DNA from: Puccinia triticina | Lineage: Eukaryota > Basidiomycota > Pucciniomycetes > Pucciniales > Pucciniaceae | DNA length: 64,000 bases | Assembly (NCBI RefSeq): GCF_026914185.1 | Contig: NC_070573.1 | Coordinates: forward strand, 620,001 to 684,000 | Direction: 5' to 3' | Part shown: positions 19,405 to 31,664 of the stretch, in pieces | Layout of the letters: each line of letters starts with the position of its first letter | Position numbering within the stretch: position 1 is the stretch's first letter | Notes under the pieces: generated by a model | Told to the model about the DNA's origin: nothing | Databases searched by the model: none | The model's input: only the letters and a program-made list of their open reading frames with translations | Position numbers and translations under genes: made by a program

Positions 19405-21013
19405 TTTATCTCCTTTCTTGTTTTTTTTTTTGGTTATGGATTGTTGCACAGTTTTTGTGTTGTTTGTTTTTGGTTGTGACTGTGCTTCTTGTTGTCATAG
19501 CATTGGACATGTGTTGGAAAGAAGGTTCAGGCATATTTTGCTCATCCCCAGGCTGCAGTTCAAGTTACTTTGGAGCTTGGGGAGTTCCTCCCATGCAATT
19601 CTACCCTCATCCACGGAGGATACCTTCACTTTTCTGAGTATTATTGATCTTAATCCTCATTTCCTGAGTTCTGCTAAGGTTTGAGTCTATTCTCTGATTC
19701 CCTTCCCCATCTCCAACCCTCCAATCCCCCAATATTCATAGTTTGAACCTTATTTATCCCTTCTCCACCTCTCCAACACTGTTTGTCAGACCCCATCTCC
19801 CTGAATTTTATTTCTATACCTCCACCAAGGGTATCCATTCCCTGTTTTATCTCAAACAAATAACCTTAAACCCCCCCACCTACGCTATAATTATTTTGAT
19901 CCTTTTTCACTTTAGAATATATGGAAAACGGTATGGGAAGCTCTCTAACACTTTCCCCTCACCGCTCTGCATATGGTCTTACACTGTGAAGCTCCATAGC
20001 ATTTCTCTCCTTAGTGAATGAGAACCATTTCTCTTTCTCACTCTCAAGTGTCACATGAATGTTAGTCAGTGAAATTCAGGCCTTCCTGTTGAGATTCAAG
20101 CTCTCGCCTCAGCTTAAGCTTTTCTCTGGTCTTGCAAATGTCACTCAACCATTACATAATAATCTTTTCCTTCCTCTAGTCCCTCAGACTCCAGAGCTTG
20201 CCTCTTATGTTCAGACCAACAAGCTCTCATCATCAGCTTCACAGCCACTCATCTCAACTTCCCAATTCACTCAACTCTTCTTACCCGCAAGCACCAACAC
20301 TCCTGACTATTTAAACTCAACATCTCTCTTGCTTTGTCTCCTTCTCTTTGGGAACTCACTCGATTCATTCTTCAATACATCAATTTGCAGTCTCAACTGC
20401 AACATTTCCATCTCCGTCCGGACTGTTTGTTCCTCCCAAAGACCTTTAAACATTTGTCTTCAAAACTCGCCAAAGCCTCAAGATTCTTTGCCTCTCCCTC
20501 AAATGTATTTCTTGTTTGTATGTTCCAAAACCCTTTCTCTGCTTCTGCACGCTTCTGTTGAGCTTTTCCTTTTTTGTCTTCTCCTCAAATCATTTGTGTC
20601 ATGCTCTTCTCTTTTTTGTGTTTGCATTCAGATACTTTCTTTTTCTTTTTTGTCTTTCCTTTGTTTTGTCCCTTGTTTTATTTTGTCTAATAAATTTTAA
20701 ATCTTCAGTTTGATATTTAACACTTCCATCCTGTTTCCCTCACAAAACCTAGCAGGTAAAAATTTGTGGAAAGAGTAATTTACTTGATGCTGTGAAGTTT
20801 TGGGGCACCTGTGCCATGTCTTTGGTGGTTTTTCTTAGTAGGAAATCCACCAAATTAGACATGCAGTAGAACAATCCTTTCATGGGTTGTGCTAATGAAA
20901 TGCATTTCACTATCTGCTCTTCAGAGTTTTTTCTTCCCACTGTAAAATTTTGGGGGGCTATGGGCTTCCCAGTGAGAAGCTATAATTTTTTCTTTATTTT
21001 TGTTATTTTTTGG
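19405..21013. other. Pyrimidine-rich intergenic sequence, no gene
   Basis: The plus frame at 20059-20700 is open for 213 codons but is Leu/Ser/Phe/Cys-rich, as expected of a C+T-rich strand, and has no domain or signal peptide. I see no real gene here. Confidence 0.45.
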
Positions 21014-21148
21014 GAAAATTGTATTCCTACTCCCAGAAAAGGCAAAGGAATTAATCTCCCAACTCCCAAAATTGCCCTGGGTCAATTTTAGGAGTCAAAA
21101 ACTGCTCTTTTTGAAGTCAGCTACTTTTGGGAGTAGGAGTCAATTTTC
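21014..21148. mobile_element. Short TIR element (MITE), 135 bp
   Basis: GAAAATTGTATTCCTACTCCC at the left is mirrored by GGGAGTAGGAGTCAATTTTC at the right. No clear target duplication was found. Non-coding. Confidence 0.6.
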
Positions 21149-21394
21149 TAAACCTCTTGGGTCCACTGATGAATTCCAACAAAGGGTTAAGGTATTGGTG
21201 GACTCAGTCAATATAATATTGGTCTGGGAGAAAAATATTTCATTGAATGCCCCCATTTGACCTTACTACAGTGGTTTGTAACCAATCCAATCCCCTTGGC
21301 AGTGACAATGTGCCTGACCATTTTGATCCATTGGACTCATTTTTCTGGGGAAATGATAAAACCCAGCTACCAAAGGTGCTTGCATTAAATTAAT

Positions 21395-21787
21395 GGTGAA
21401 ACAAATGTGATACAATGTGATATTGCACATTTATTGGTATCAAATTGTTGGGGTGATGCACCATATTGCTAATCCGCTGTATCACATTGGAAAACCAATG
21501 CATGGCATTGGAGAAACTTGCATCACATTGTAGAGGCAATGTGATGCAATGTGACCAATATATGCGCCGATAGACCAATAAATATTGGTATCACATCTAT
21601 TGACATTGCATTGGTTAAACCAATGCATATCCAACAAAAAGCCTGTATTGCAACACTCAAGTGATGTGTTTTGAAAAATGCATATTGCATTGGCCTTCCA
21701 AGACAATGTGATTTGATGCACAGTATTGGGTGTTATTGTCAATGTGATATGGCCCAATATCAATGGGCACATTGAATCTGTTTCACC
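21395..21787. mobile_element. TIR element filled with CAATGTGAT words, 393 bp
   Basis: GGTGAAACA at 21395 is mirrored by TGTTTCACC ending at 21787. The interior repeats 'ccaatgca', 'caatgtgat' and 'ttggtatcac' in both orientations. It ends three bases before the LTR at 21790. No clear target duplication. Its build resembles the word-filled elements at 37852, 39669, 54312 and 59571. Confidence 0.6.
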
Positions 21788-22895
21788 GTTGTGGTACACA
21801 GAAACATGAAAAATCAAAATTTCTTTCTAATACATATAATTACCCATACTAGGTCTCAAGATCCCACCAAATGGATTCTATGGCCAATTTCACCCTTATT
21901 CACCACTGGAGGTGTCACTGGATCCCCGCTGGATTGGAAGTTACACCTCTTTGAACCCCAATAGACACTTATCACGCGTTTAACAAACCCAGTCACCAGC
22001 CTGTCACCAGCCTCAGTCAAGGATCACAGAAATATTCTTATAAATATCACAGGATACAAACATACATCTCCCTGTCAGACTAGGACCCTGGAAACCCCCT
22101 ATAGAGGTGGGTAACCAAAATGTATAATTTTTTTGGCCAAAACCAAAAAGGGTACTCACCAAATATGTATGAATGGCCTTTTTTTGACATGAGGGTACGC
22201 ACAGAAAATGTACTTTTTTTCTCATGGGGTTGGGGGGTTGGTAACGAAGATTGTATGAAATTTCAGGGTTGAGCAGAAAAGCACCCCGGTAACCCCCCCC
22301 CCCCCCCCCAAGGCCAGCCAACAATTTGTTTTTTTCAACTGCCCTCCGGCAAGGAGGAGGGGCTCTAGGGGGTTTGAGAGCCCACAACTAGTAGCCGGCT
22401 TAATCCTGTTTAATCTAGATTCTACTTGAATACACAGAAATTCCAGCTAATTCTCAAAAAGGTAGAAACATGTCTGGGCTCATCAGAGCAAATCAGAGCT
22501 CATCTAGACTTGTTCAGAATTTTATCCAGCCTGGTCCAGCTCATTTCATTGCATATCCCTTCATTTCAGTCCCCAGAAAAAAAATCCAAAGTTCAATTCA
22601 TCCAAGTATAATAAAGCCTCCAAATCATGAAACAAAACTTCAAGGGTTCCCCCTACAAAATAAAAAAAATCAAAAAAATAAAATCAAAGGTTTCCCCTTT
22701 AAAAAGACAACAAAAAAACACCAAGGGTTCTCCCCACAAATCCAACATAAAACAACAGGAAAAGCCTCTCCACCACACCAAAAAACCACCCACACCCCTG
22801 CCACCCAACACCAGCAAGCTGGTGTACTGTGGCCCACTGCCCATCCTTGTCTAGCAAGGTCAAAAAGCAGTGGGAGGATGGCCCCCAGCGGTTAA

Positions 22896-23111
22896 CACTG
22901 CCAGCATATTTGGCTGGGTTGAAGTCATCCCAGTTTAACTGGGATGCACTCAACCAATTTAAACTTGGTTGATCTCAACCAATTGAATATAAACCCAAGG
23001 GGGATACCTTGGATTTATATTTCATCAGTTGACATCACCCAAGTTTAAATTGGTTGAGTGCATCCCAGTTTAACTGGGATAACCTCAACCCAGCCAATTA
23101 TGCTGGCAGTG
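22896..23111. mobile_element. CACTG-ended MITE, 216 bp, TSD TAA
   Basis: CACTGCCAGCATA at the left is mirrored by the right end ...TGCTGGCAGTG. The 3-bp repeat TAA flanks it (22893-22895, 23112-23114). Inside, 'tcccagtttaactggga' and 'ctcaaccaattt' repeat as inverted words. CACT-type ends and a 3-bp duplication are marks of the CACTA (CMC) superfamily; this is a non-autonomous member and is nested in the MULE. Confidence 0.75.
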
Positions 23112-23953
23112 TAAGCACAGGGGGGTCACCAAATATTCCCCTGTCAAACTGCGCAAGCGCAACAGCAGACAGGGGTGAGACAATCCCCCAGGCTGGAAGC
23201 CAAGCTTGGAGAATTGCCTGAGGGACAACACTCATCCCCAGTGTCTTATTTATAGCCCCAAATCACCCAACCCTTGGATTTGCCCACACTCCAGCCCCAA
23301 AGACCCATCCCATCCGTCCCCATATCCTGGCCGTTCTCTACCTCCGCCACATTGTACAACGCCTCGGCGCCACCATTGCAATATCACTCAACACCTGGAC
23401 CCCTAGATTATTACATATATAGCATGTTACATCCTGCGGCCAGGCTTGGCATACATTGCGGACAATGACATTGGCAACTGACTCGCGCGCGCCATGCCCT
23501 TGGTCCCCTTCTCATTCCTTGACAAATTCATTATCACCCTGCCTACCACATTGGCCTTTGAGGTCACCTTCAAGTCCCGTCTCCAGAACTTAGAAGATCT
23601 TGCGTCAATTGATTGGACTCACACTTTGCCAGCAAGACGTATGTGCTCTGACGCGCATCTTTGTTGCATAGAGTGTGGTCACTGATTTCTGGTGTGTATA
23701 GCTCCAAGGCCTCTTGCATAGTTGCATTTGATGCTCCTTGGCCCACCAGGAATGGCTTCCTCCGTTGATCATTGAGGAACTCGCTATGTCGGCAATCACT
23801 AATTGCTCTAATTTTTCACAGTCCACCGGGGTCTGCGAGATTGCGTTTTCCGGGAACTACATCAAGTTGCAAGGGAAACTGCTACTTGATTGTGGAGGGT
23901 GGGTAAGGATGGACTATGTGAATTATAGGATTGGTTTTGATGGTTTGATATTA

Positions 23954-24191
23954 GGGGGGTTCACGTTAGCCTGATTTTGGCTGCTTGTCACGGATGGTTT
24001 CAAATCTCATGCACGCTTCCTGCATAAACTTTAAAAAAATACTGCATAAGCATTGCCTTCAGCAAGGCCTTCAAAGGGGAGGTCTTGCTGAGAACTCTAT
24101 TTATTTTCTAGAAAATCCTTGCATAGACCAGCCATCAATTTTTAACAAGGTTTTTTGACTGATTTCGAAATCAGCCTAACGTGAACCCCCC
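23954..24191. mobile_element. MITE, 238 bp, TSD TATTA
   Basis: GGGGGGTTCACGTTAG is mirrored exactly at the right end, followed by related 'cctgatttt/tgatttcg'. TATTA flanks both sides (23949-23953, 24192-24196). Non-coding, nested in the MULE. Confidence 0.7.
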
Positions 24192-24508
24192 TATTAGGCA
24201 GTCCAACAGACAACAGCTTAGCGGGTGGCGATGATCTCAGATGGCCCGAGTTAAATGGAGATGAGAATTTTATTTTTGGCGCATATCCAAGCACAGTTGT
24301 GCCTATCAGAAATTCTACACATCGTGATGATGATATAAGTGGGCACGGGATTAGCAAGCCAACGTCTGGCGATCTACTCGATTGTCTTCAACACCCTCAT
24401 TTGTCTCTGTTCGCTTTCCAGGGGCCTAACCATACAGTGACCCTAGGCTCACTTGCGGAGACTTTGTACTCAGGCTTGCTCTTGTGGCTGCATTTTTGTA
24501 GTTTCGCA

Positions 24509-25390
24509 AAATACAAGCTTTGGTCCTGAGTCAATTAGCCACCCAAATCCACGGTGTGGCTCTCGCGCTAGGTGATTTCATCAATGGAAGTACTGTACAA
24601 GCTAAAGTTCTTCTTGTAAACTGCTGGCTGACTACGTCCCGACCTATCACAGTTGAACGTCATGCTTGCATTGGTGGAACTTTCCTGGATGGGATATCCG
24701 CTAATTGGACCGCAGGCAAAATGTAGTCTCAGGCACACCTGGTCGTGTGTATGGCGTGATTTGACGTCGTAATCTTTGCACTCGAAACATTAAAATGCTC
24801 GTCCTTGATGAAGCGGATGAGCTGCTCAATTTGGGGTTCAGAGACCAGATCTATGATACCTCAAACTCGAGTAGTCATCCTCTTGGTGACCCTTTGTCCT
24901 GGAGATGACCACCAAATTTATGACAGACCCAATCATGATTTTGATCCAATGTGATGTATTGAATTTGGAGGGAATCAAACAATTCTTTGTTGCTGTTGAA
25001 AGAGAAGAGTAGAAGTTTGACACTCTGTGACTTATGACACGTTCACAATCACACAAGCCATTATATTTTGCGGCAACCTCAGAAAAGTGAGTATGTGGTG
25101 TTTTTACAGTTTTCTATTTTTTGATGGCCAACGTGTTGCAATTCTCAGGTCGAGTGGTTGACAGAAAAATATGTGATACAAAATTTACAGTTTTGTCCAT
25201 GTGAGTAGCCTTGACACCTGATGATCAAAGCTGCAATTTTCTGATCCAACTGTTTCACCCTTATTCCAGGCATGGTGATGTGCCTCAAAAAGAACAAGAT
25301 GCTATCATGGACAAGTTCCGTAAGGGCTCTTCTTGGGTCTTGATCACCACCAAATTGTGGTCTTGTTGAATTGATGTACAACAAGTATTT
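24509..25390 (+). pseudogene. eIF4A/FAL1-type DEAD-box helicase fragment
   Basis: Helicase motifs appear in order but in changing frames: QALVLS-QLATQI (motif Ia with PTRE lost), HACIGGT, GTPGRVYGVI (Ib), [21 protein letters not shown] (motif II, in two parts), [46 protein letters not shown] and IDVQQV. At least four stops and several frame changes interrupt it. Introns remain at 24580-24652, about 25084-25150 and about 25203-25270, each with recognisable GT/AG ends, so the piece was copied as DNA, not through mRNA. Both ends of the gene are missing. The best family match by memory is the eIF4A-III/FAL1 branch. Confidence 0.75.
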
Positions 25391-27464
25391 TTGTTTATTA
25401 ATTGTGAGCTATTGGGTTTGAGTTTTTTAATGTTGATTCCTTGTGATAGATTGATAACATGCTTGCGCAAATACTACTTGAGTAGCTTTCACGCGGTCTA
25501 GGCTGATCTTCCTTGACTTATGAGTAATATTCTAAGACAAAACAATTCCTCTTGCCTTTCCTGTATCTTTCCCTTCTTTGATTTTGAACAAGGAAACAGT
25601 AAGAAATATGGAACCAGTTCATACTTACCCCTCCTATCCCGGTCACCTGCCCTTCTGTCAAGGTATACAGTCCAAGATTTTTCTTGTTTACAAACAAAAG
25701 GAGTAGTTCATGTTAGAATGGCAGTGTTTTCAGCTTCCAAGTGGCATTCCCTTGTTGTATTTATATTGCTCAGTTCTTCAGTAATATACACCTATAAGGA
25801 TTTAGTGTCACTGGATAAACTGTTATCCGGTGAGATCCAGTACTCTTGCCCCCAAATTACAAAAGCACATCCATTTATTTGCCTATGTATATTTGCATTG
25901 AGAAACTGAATGATAATGGTGTGTAATGCTCCCTCACCTAGGTGGAATTTATTCTTGAACAAAATATCATCAATTCAAAATGCCCATAGATCTTCAAAGG
26001 TTACAGATTCACCTGCTCCACATCTTCTGGAACAATGTTTGGACTGGATTTGACCAAGAATATTGGCACTCCTGAAATCAAAAATTGAATACATAAACTA
26101 CTGCCGCTCAGTATAAGAGTGGAGCTGGGCATCTTGGCTCTGCAGCTGTGCAGCCGCCTTGGCCTCTAGTCTTTGTAAAAATGTCGGTCAATACTATTGT
26201 TCCAGATCTGTTTGACAAATTCTTCTCAATCTCTCTATCAGATTCACAGATACCTTGCGGAACAAAAAATGACTTAATCTTTTGGCAGTTTTGCTCTCCT
26301 CCAATAATCCCTGAAGATGAAGAAGATGAGAGAATGTGGTATGTTGTGAATAAAATCATGGATGTGGTCTTTGGTGTTGAAAACTGCAAATAAAATCTCA
26401 GGTGTGGAAATTTTCGCATTGAAGTTGTGCTTGAGTACTTGAAGAACGCTCGTGGTCACCCCTCTTGGATTGCGGACGAGCTCCCAATTGATCTTTTGTG
26501 GTTTTTAACCTATTTGTTTTTCATTTTTTTGACTTGAAATGCTACAGCTGCCCATAAGATGCTATGCAGTGAAAAGTACGGCAAGCTGGCTGCGCAAAAA
26601 GGCCTTCTGTGGGGTTTCTGGGCCAAAAAAAAGGGTACACACCAAATTTGTATGGATTTTTGGGCAGATCCCTGAGCCTACGCACAAAACCGGTATGAAC
26701 GCCTGGTGAAAATGTATTAATTTTGGCCAAATCTTGGATTTTTGGTTACCCACCTCTATATGGGGTTTCCAGGGTCCTGTCAGACTACATTCATTACATA
26801 GTGTCAACTACTCTTCTATTTCCATACTATGACATCATCTTACACTGCGTCTGCAGCCTCAGACTTCAATTTCACACTCACTGCATCTGTATGACACTTC
26901 ATGCAGCCTACTGTCACTCATGTCACTTTCATGCGGCACCACTGCAGCCTAATGACATCATTTATGTACCCTGAAATGTTATGACATCATTTGTACCTAC
27001 TGCCACCAGCTAAAATGCCTCATACCACCCAGTCTATTCTAGCTGAAACCCTAACCCAGGAGCTCCTCTAAGAGGGGGGCTAAAATATTTCACATTTGTC
27101 TATAAAAGGAGCTCCTCCTCCACCCAGCTCTCTCTCCTCAGTTCAGTACCCACCATTTATTTACATACCACCCTCACGCTTACCCTTACCACCATAAAAC
27201 CCTTATATTTGCAAATAACCACTGAAATTGCTCTCAATTCCCACATACCTTACAAACCCTTATATTGGAAATCAAACCATTTTATAACTGTGTCAATCAA
27301 AAAAACTCATCTTGAGCCAACCAATCCTATCACTCAAATAAAAAACTTTTCAAGCCTAGCTTGGTGGGTCTTGTCAGCTGATAGCCAGAAAGGCAGAGTT
27401 TGCACCTCCATCATACCCTTCACCATTCAGCAAAAGGGTTTCATTCCCACTTTTGAGTCTTACA

Positions 27465-28684
27465 CTGTTGATTGAACTTAAAAAAAAAGCCAAGAACATG
27501 GGGCTTTGACCTGTGGATTGGGACGGAAAATGAGGTTCATCCCAAACCCCAGTTATTGTGGGTGATGCAGGAAGAAAAGCTTAATTTCACAGATTGACAA
27601 AGCTGTTGTGGTAAACCAATATTGAATATGGCACCAAAATCAAAGTCTTTTCCCCCTCAACATAACCCTCTCTGGACTACGCAAGCACCCACCTCCTTCA
27701 TAAAATAAGGCCAGGAAAAAAAATCCAGGCCCCCATTCTCTCTTCACCCTTTCTCCCCACCTTCTGGATACCTACCTACACCAAATCAATACTCCGCAAG
27801 AACCCAGGCACAAGTGGGAGAAAGGCACCCATCAGACAGAGCCAGAATATTAGCAAAGACCCTGAACATTCATTATTTTTTCCTCCCTTCCCAATCCAGC
27901 ATAACAAACCCATCTTGGCATTAGCCACACATGTAATAACCATAGAAATCCCATCTTGGTTACCCCTTGTCCCTTTTGGTTTCAGCCTCTCATGTGATGT
28001 TTAATCTCTTTCTTCTGATGTTTCATTTTCTCTCCACATTCCAGCATATTTTCAGAACTTTCCATCCCCATAGCAGTTTCAGCCTCAGCCTCCTGATTGA
28101 GAATTTTCACTGTTTCATCTTTTCTTCCAACCACAACTCAACCCCATAATATTTTGTATATAGTCTGCCCTCTTTGGCCCTACCTTTTGTTCCCCATCAG
28201 CCCCTGCCCCAGAAATTCAGATAACAGGTCACCATTCATTAGCCCTGCTTATGCCAATAAAGCATATTGGAAAAGCTAGATCTTAAGTATACAACTATTA
28301 GATTAGATTAGTAGACAATTAAATACATTTTAAGACATACCTCAAGAATCTCCATAGCCACACCTTTCCTTGCCCTTCAAGCACCCCCTTCAAGCACCAA
28401 ATCCCTCTCAAGCTTCATTCTTCCCTCAGAGTAATTCCACACTGTGACACTTGAGGGAGTGAGAAGATTGGTTCTGTTTCACTAGAGGAAAAACACCAGT
28501 AGCAATCTGGTATAGACTATATACAAGATTGCCTGTGTTTTGTTTGAAGCATACCATGTAGATAATATAAGCATATAGCTAGCTCCACACCATTACCTGG
28601 GAATTCCCCGGGAAAATCCTGCATTTGTCTTAAAGGATTTATGAACTTTGGCCCCTTTGATGTGGAAGCCTAATTTTGCCCTAT
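27465..28684. other. AT-rich repeat-like sequence, no gene
   Basis: Nothing recognisable on either strand. 27465-27700 continues the LTR flank with a run of A; 27900-28140 has short pyrimidine-rich frames without features. Confidence 0.35.
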
Positions 28685-29107
28685 TTAGGGCCAATGCATG
28701 AAAGTAATGATACATATGGGCTCAGATGTGTGGAATGGTGGATCATCCAAATATAAAAATGGTTCACCAATACCTTTGATTCCAGCTACCAGTGCTGCTT
28801 CTGTCACTGAGCAAGTTTTTTCAATAGGCCAATACCTAGTATCTTGGCAGTGATCTGCGCTCAAGCCAAACAGCATTGAACAGCTATTGTGTCCCAAGGG
28901 GTGGTAAAAAGTCTTCAAAGGACCACTTTCAGTAGTTTTCCTATCTTTCCTTTTTAATCCTGCTCTGGACATAGTTGCAAAATCAAATAAAAATCTCAAA
29001 AAAGGAAATAAAAAAGTTATGACTTTGGTCCCTCCTAGCCTCTTTGTGGTCTTATAACTCCCTGGCAAATTGGGGTATTCCAGAGGTGTCAGCCTATGTG
29101 ATGCCAA
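28685..29107 (-). pseudogene. Possible copia RNase H remnant
   Basis: The minus frame contains CSVTEAALVAGIKGIGE followed by FHTSEPI, which resembles the copia RNase H box (SSTEAE..A followed by a helix and the 'EP' turn). The rest of the frame has no match that I can name. If correct, it is a small isolated fragment without LTRs nearby. Confidence 0.35.
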
Positions 29108-30413
29108 GGATATTATCCTTCTAGCTACACGTGGTGCAAAGCAAGAAATTAGAGTTTTGAAACTCTAAGACAAAGGTATAAGGGCTAATTCCAACGTAAA
29201 TGTTGGGAATTATGGCGTACAAATAGGGCAATTTGGGCCAATTAGACGTGAGGAAATGGATGTAATTAATTTTAAGAGGGGCCTGATAAATCAGGGGTGT
29301 TTAATCCCTCTAGAATGAAGAACTGGGGCCTGTAAACAGGGGTGTTTCAAATCCCAGAAAGAAATGGCGGAGAATCTCAAGAGAAGGGGCTTAAACTTAC
29401 TAGTATAAGACCCTAGAGGCACTTGAGGTTCTTCAGGCGTGAATTTGGGCAGTTGGAGGCGCTCAGAGGAGGTAATCTTGAGGGCAGGGTGGTTACTGGA
29501 CAGCTTCAGGGCGGAAATTGGGGCTAAAAATCACGAAAGTAGGTATTTTACCTGGCAAATCACAGGCTAATGAGGCTGTTGAAGGCGGGTAAAATTCTAG
29601 TAGGTAATGTAAAGCTGGGGAATCTCCTTTTGGGCGGAGAAAGGGCCCTTTTTATAGCCTAGGCAGGCCTCCAGGGGCGCCCAGGGGACAGGGGGACACT
29701 TGTGGGCGCATTCTGAGGCAATTTGGTTGCGCTAGAAGGCGCTGTGGGTTGTGGAACCTTGGGGCTTGGATACAAGGGTTGCCAAGGACCATTTACAGAG
29801 GTTCTGCGTGATTTTACACATGCCTTACACGTCATGGGGGCTGGTTTGGGGATTCTGTGACACTCATCTCCGTGGAAATGTGCCACAGAAGGTACTAGAA
29901 CTGGCTTCTGTGCACTTGTACACGTGCAAGCAGTGCTTTATAAATGTTCTGGAGGCGCTTATTAAGTGCTCCAGTTCATTTGACCCCTTCTACATATTTA
30001 CTACAGTTGTAATTTACATGTAGTGAGGCTTGGGAGAAGCTGGGGTGCTTTCTAGTGTCTCCTGTGCACGCTGCAAGAGCTCTTTTCAATCTAGAATGTT
30101 TTTATATTGAATGACGTGGTAATTACATCTTGTTTGGTGATTAATTACATGTGTACAAGACATATAACACATGTAATATTGTTATTGGGGCGTATTCTGG
30201 CCCATTCTTACTTACTGGTAGCCTGAGCGCTTTGGTTGCGGGCTAATTTATGCATTATGCATATATGTACACTATGGGCGCGGGCTTGAGCTCTAGGCAA
30301 CAGAGCACGCGGGCTTGGGTGCCCCACGCAACAAATAAAGCCATCTTTTAAACTGTACACAACACCTCAGTTACGTCACTGAAAATGGTTGTAAATATAT
30401 GTACTTATATATA
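29108..30413. other. Intergenic, no gene seen
   Basis: A G-rich purine stretch (29160-29700) and an AT-rich part follow. No frame has a recognisable domain. The sequence changes character at the CTAG at 30414, where a Helitron end is proposed. Confidence 0.35.
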
Positions 30414-30440
30414 CTAGAGGCCAAGGCGGCTTCGCCGCTG
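30414..30440 (-). mobile_element. Probable Helitron 3' terminus (minus strand)
   Basis: Read on the minus strand, a GC hairpin GCGGC-GAA-GCCGC (30438-30426) is followed eight bases later by CTAG and then T. Helitrons end in CTRR just downstream of such a hairpin and insert between A and T. If right, the element extends to higher coordinates and may include the LRR remnant. The matching 5' TC end was not identified. Confidence 0.4.
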
Positions 30441-31664
30441 CAGGGCCCAAAAACCTGTGTCAACTTCCTAAGGGCCCACCTACCATTTCTCCCTTGGCAT
30501 AGTCATTCCCTTCCAGGCGCCCCCAAATTAGGTATAAAATTATCTCATACACATTCATAAATTTTGATTGGAGGACTTCTGGTTGGCTAAAATTCTTAAT
30601 CTAGAGGGAATAGCTAAATCTGACTGGCTTGTTGAAACTTATCAAGATCAAGTTTTCACCAGCAGACAAGTTTTAGCACCTTCCTCTCATGATATTCATT
30701 AGGAAATGGTAAGTCTGACAATAATGAGTTCAGTAAATAAATATTCAAAATTGTGAATAGATTTCCAAAAAGAAAAGAGCCCACCCCCTCCACAACATCT
30801 TGCTTTATATTGTGAATAATCCACAAACAATAATTTATCATAAACAAGGTGAGACTACCTTGTCACATATTTACATATATAATTCACTTGATGTTACAGT
30901 GGGAAATATCAGAAGGTCCTCTATTAAGCAACTACAATTTCTGACTCAGGGTGGTCCTTCAGCCCCACATCAACTCCAAAACGTACTTCAATCAAAAATT
31001 TCAGGGATCCTCCATGGAGCCATACAAATCAACATTTCATTTGGTATTTAGAATGTTACATACATCCTGTGAAGAAATAATTCTAAGTCAGTCCAGTTGA
31101 AGTCTAAGTCAGTCCGGTTGATTTTGAGCTCCAGAAATCATTAATTCACCTAGGTACCAAGCTTGATGCCAACTCTTCCACTCTGCCAACTCCCTGGAAT
31201 AAAATCCCCAGTCAATAGTCTTTTCTCATTTGTACCTGAATTACTTACCTCCACAGTAATTTTTTTGCTATCTGCAATTTCACCAGTGAAAACATTTCCT
31301 ATTGCACAAATCTTTCTTTCAAAACAATCAAAAGCCCTCTAATTATGTGAGCCCTCTGCCCTAACAGAGACCAAGCACCCAACCCTTACACAAGCTGCAG
31401 GGAACATGAAGGTCGTGGGATACTTTGGCCAGAAATCAATCTGGTAAGTTAGAATAAATCCATAAAACAAAAAAACAAAAAGTTGAAACGGTCCAACGTA
31501 CTTGGCAAAGACAATACATTCAAATTACTATTCTGTTTGATGCCATGTTGGACCAGTCAACAAGATTAGCGGTGTATGCAATATTTATGGCACAATGACA
31601 CAATTCTTACAGGGGCCCACTGACTTTTGTGTTGATACATACAAAGAACGATTGTGGGGGTGGT

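Larger units (their letters stand above)
22083..26777. mobile_element. Mutator-like element (MULE), 4.7 kb, with captured gene piece
   Basis: Left end GGACCCTGGAAACCCC and its near-exact inverse at the right form TIRs of about 38 bp (22083-22120, 26740-26777). The direct 10-bp repeat TGTCAGACTA flanks it (22073-22082, 26778-26787). Long target duplications of 8-11 bp are typical of Mutator-like elements. No transposase frame is visible. Inside are a dead eIF4A-type helicase fragment, two nested MITEs and a 17-C run at 22293-22309. The other inner sequence (23120-23950, 24200-24500, 25400-26700) holds no gene that I recognise. Confidence 0.8.
21790..27464 (+). repeat. Solo LTR, family A, copy 2, split by an insertion
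   Basis: The LTR runs 21790-22082 and resumes at 26788 to 27464 (…GAGTCTTACA). The two parts match LTR copy 1 in order. It carries 'tgtctataaaaggagctcc' at 27098-27116. The gap is exactly the Mutator-like element with its 10-bp target duplication. A shallow GC tract and diverged bases show it is older than the copia copy. Confidence 0.75.

Noticed and set aside
20059..20700. 213-codon open frame on plus
   Set aside because: Composition follows the C+T-rich strand (Leu, Ser, Phe), no start context, domain, signal peptide or splice pattern; overlapping frames are open as well.
16481..27464. LTR copies 1 and 2 as the ends of one full retrotransposon
   Set aside because: Same orientation, but flanks do not match as a target duplication, no primer site or purine tract adjoins them, and no gag-pol lies between them.
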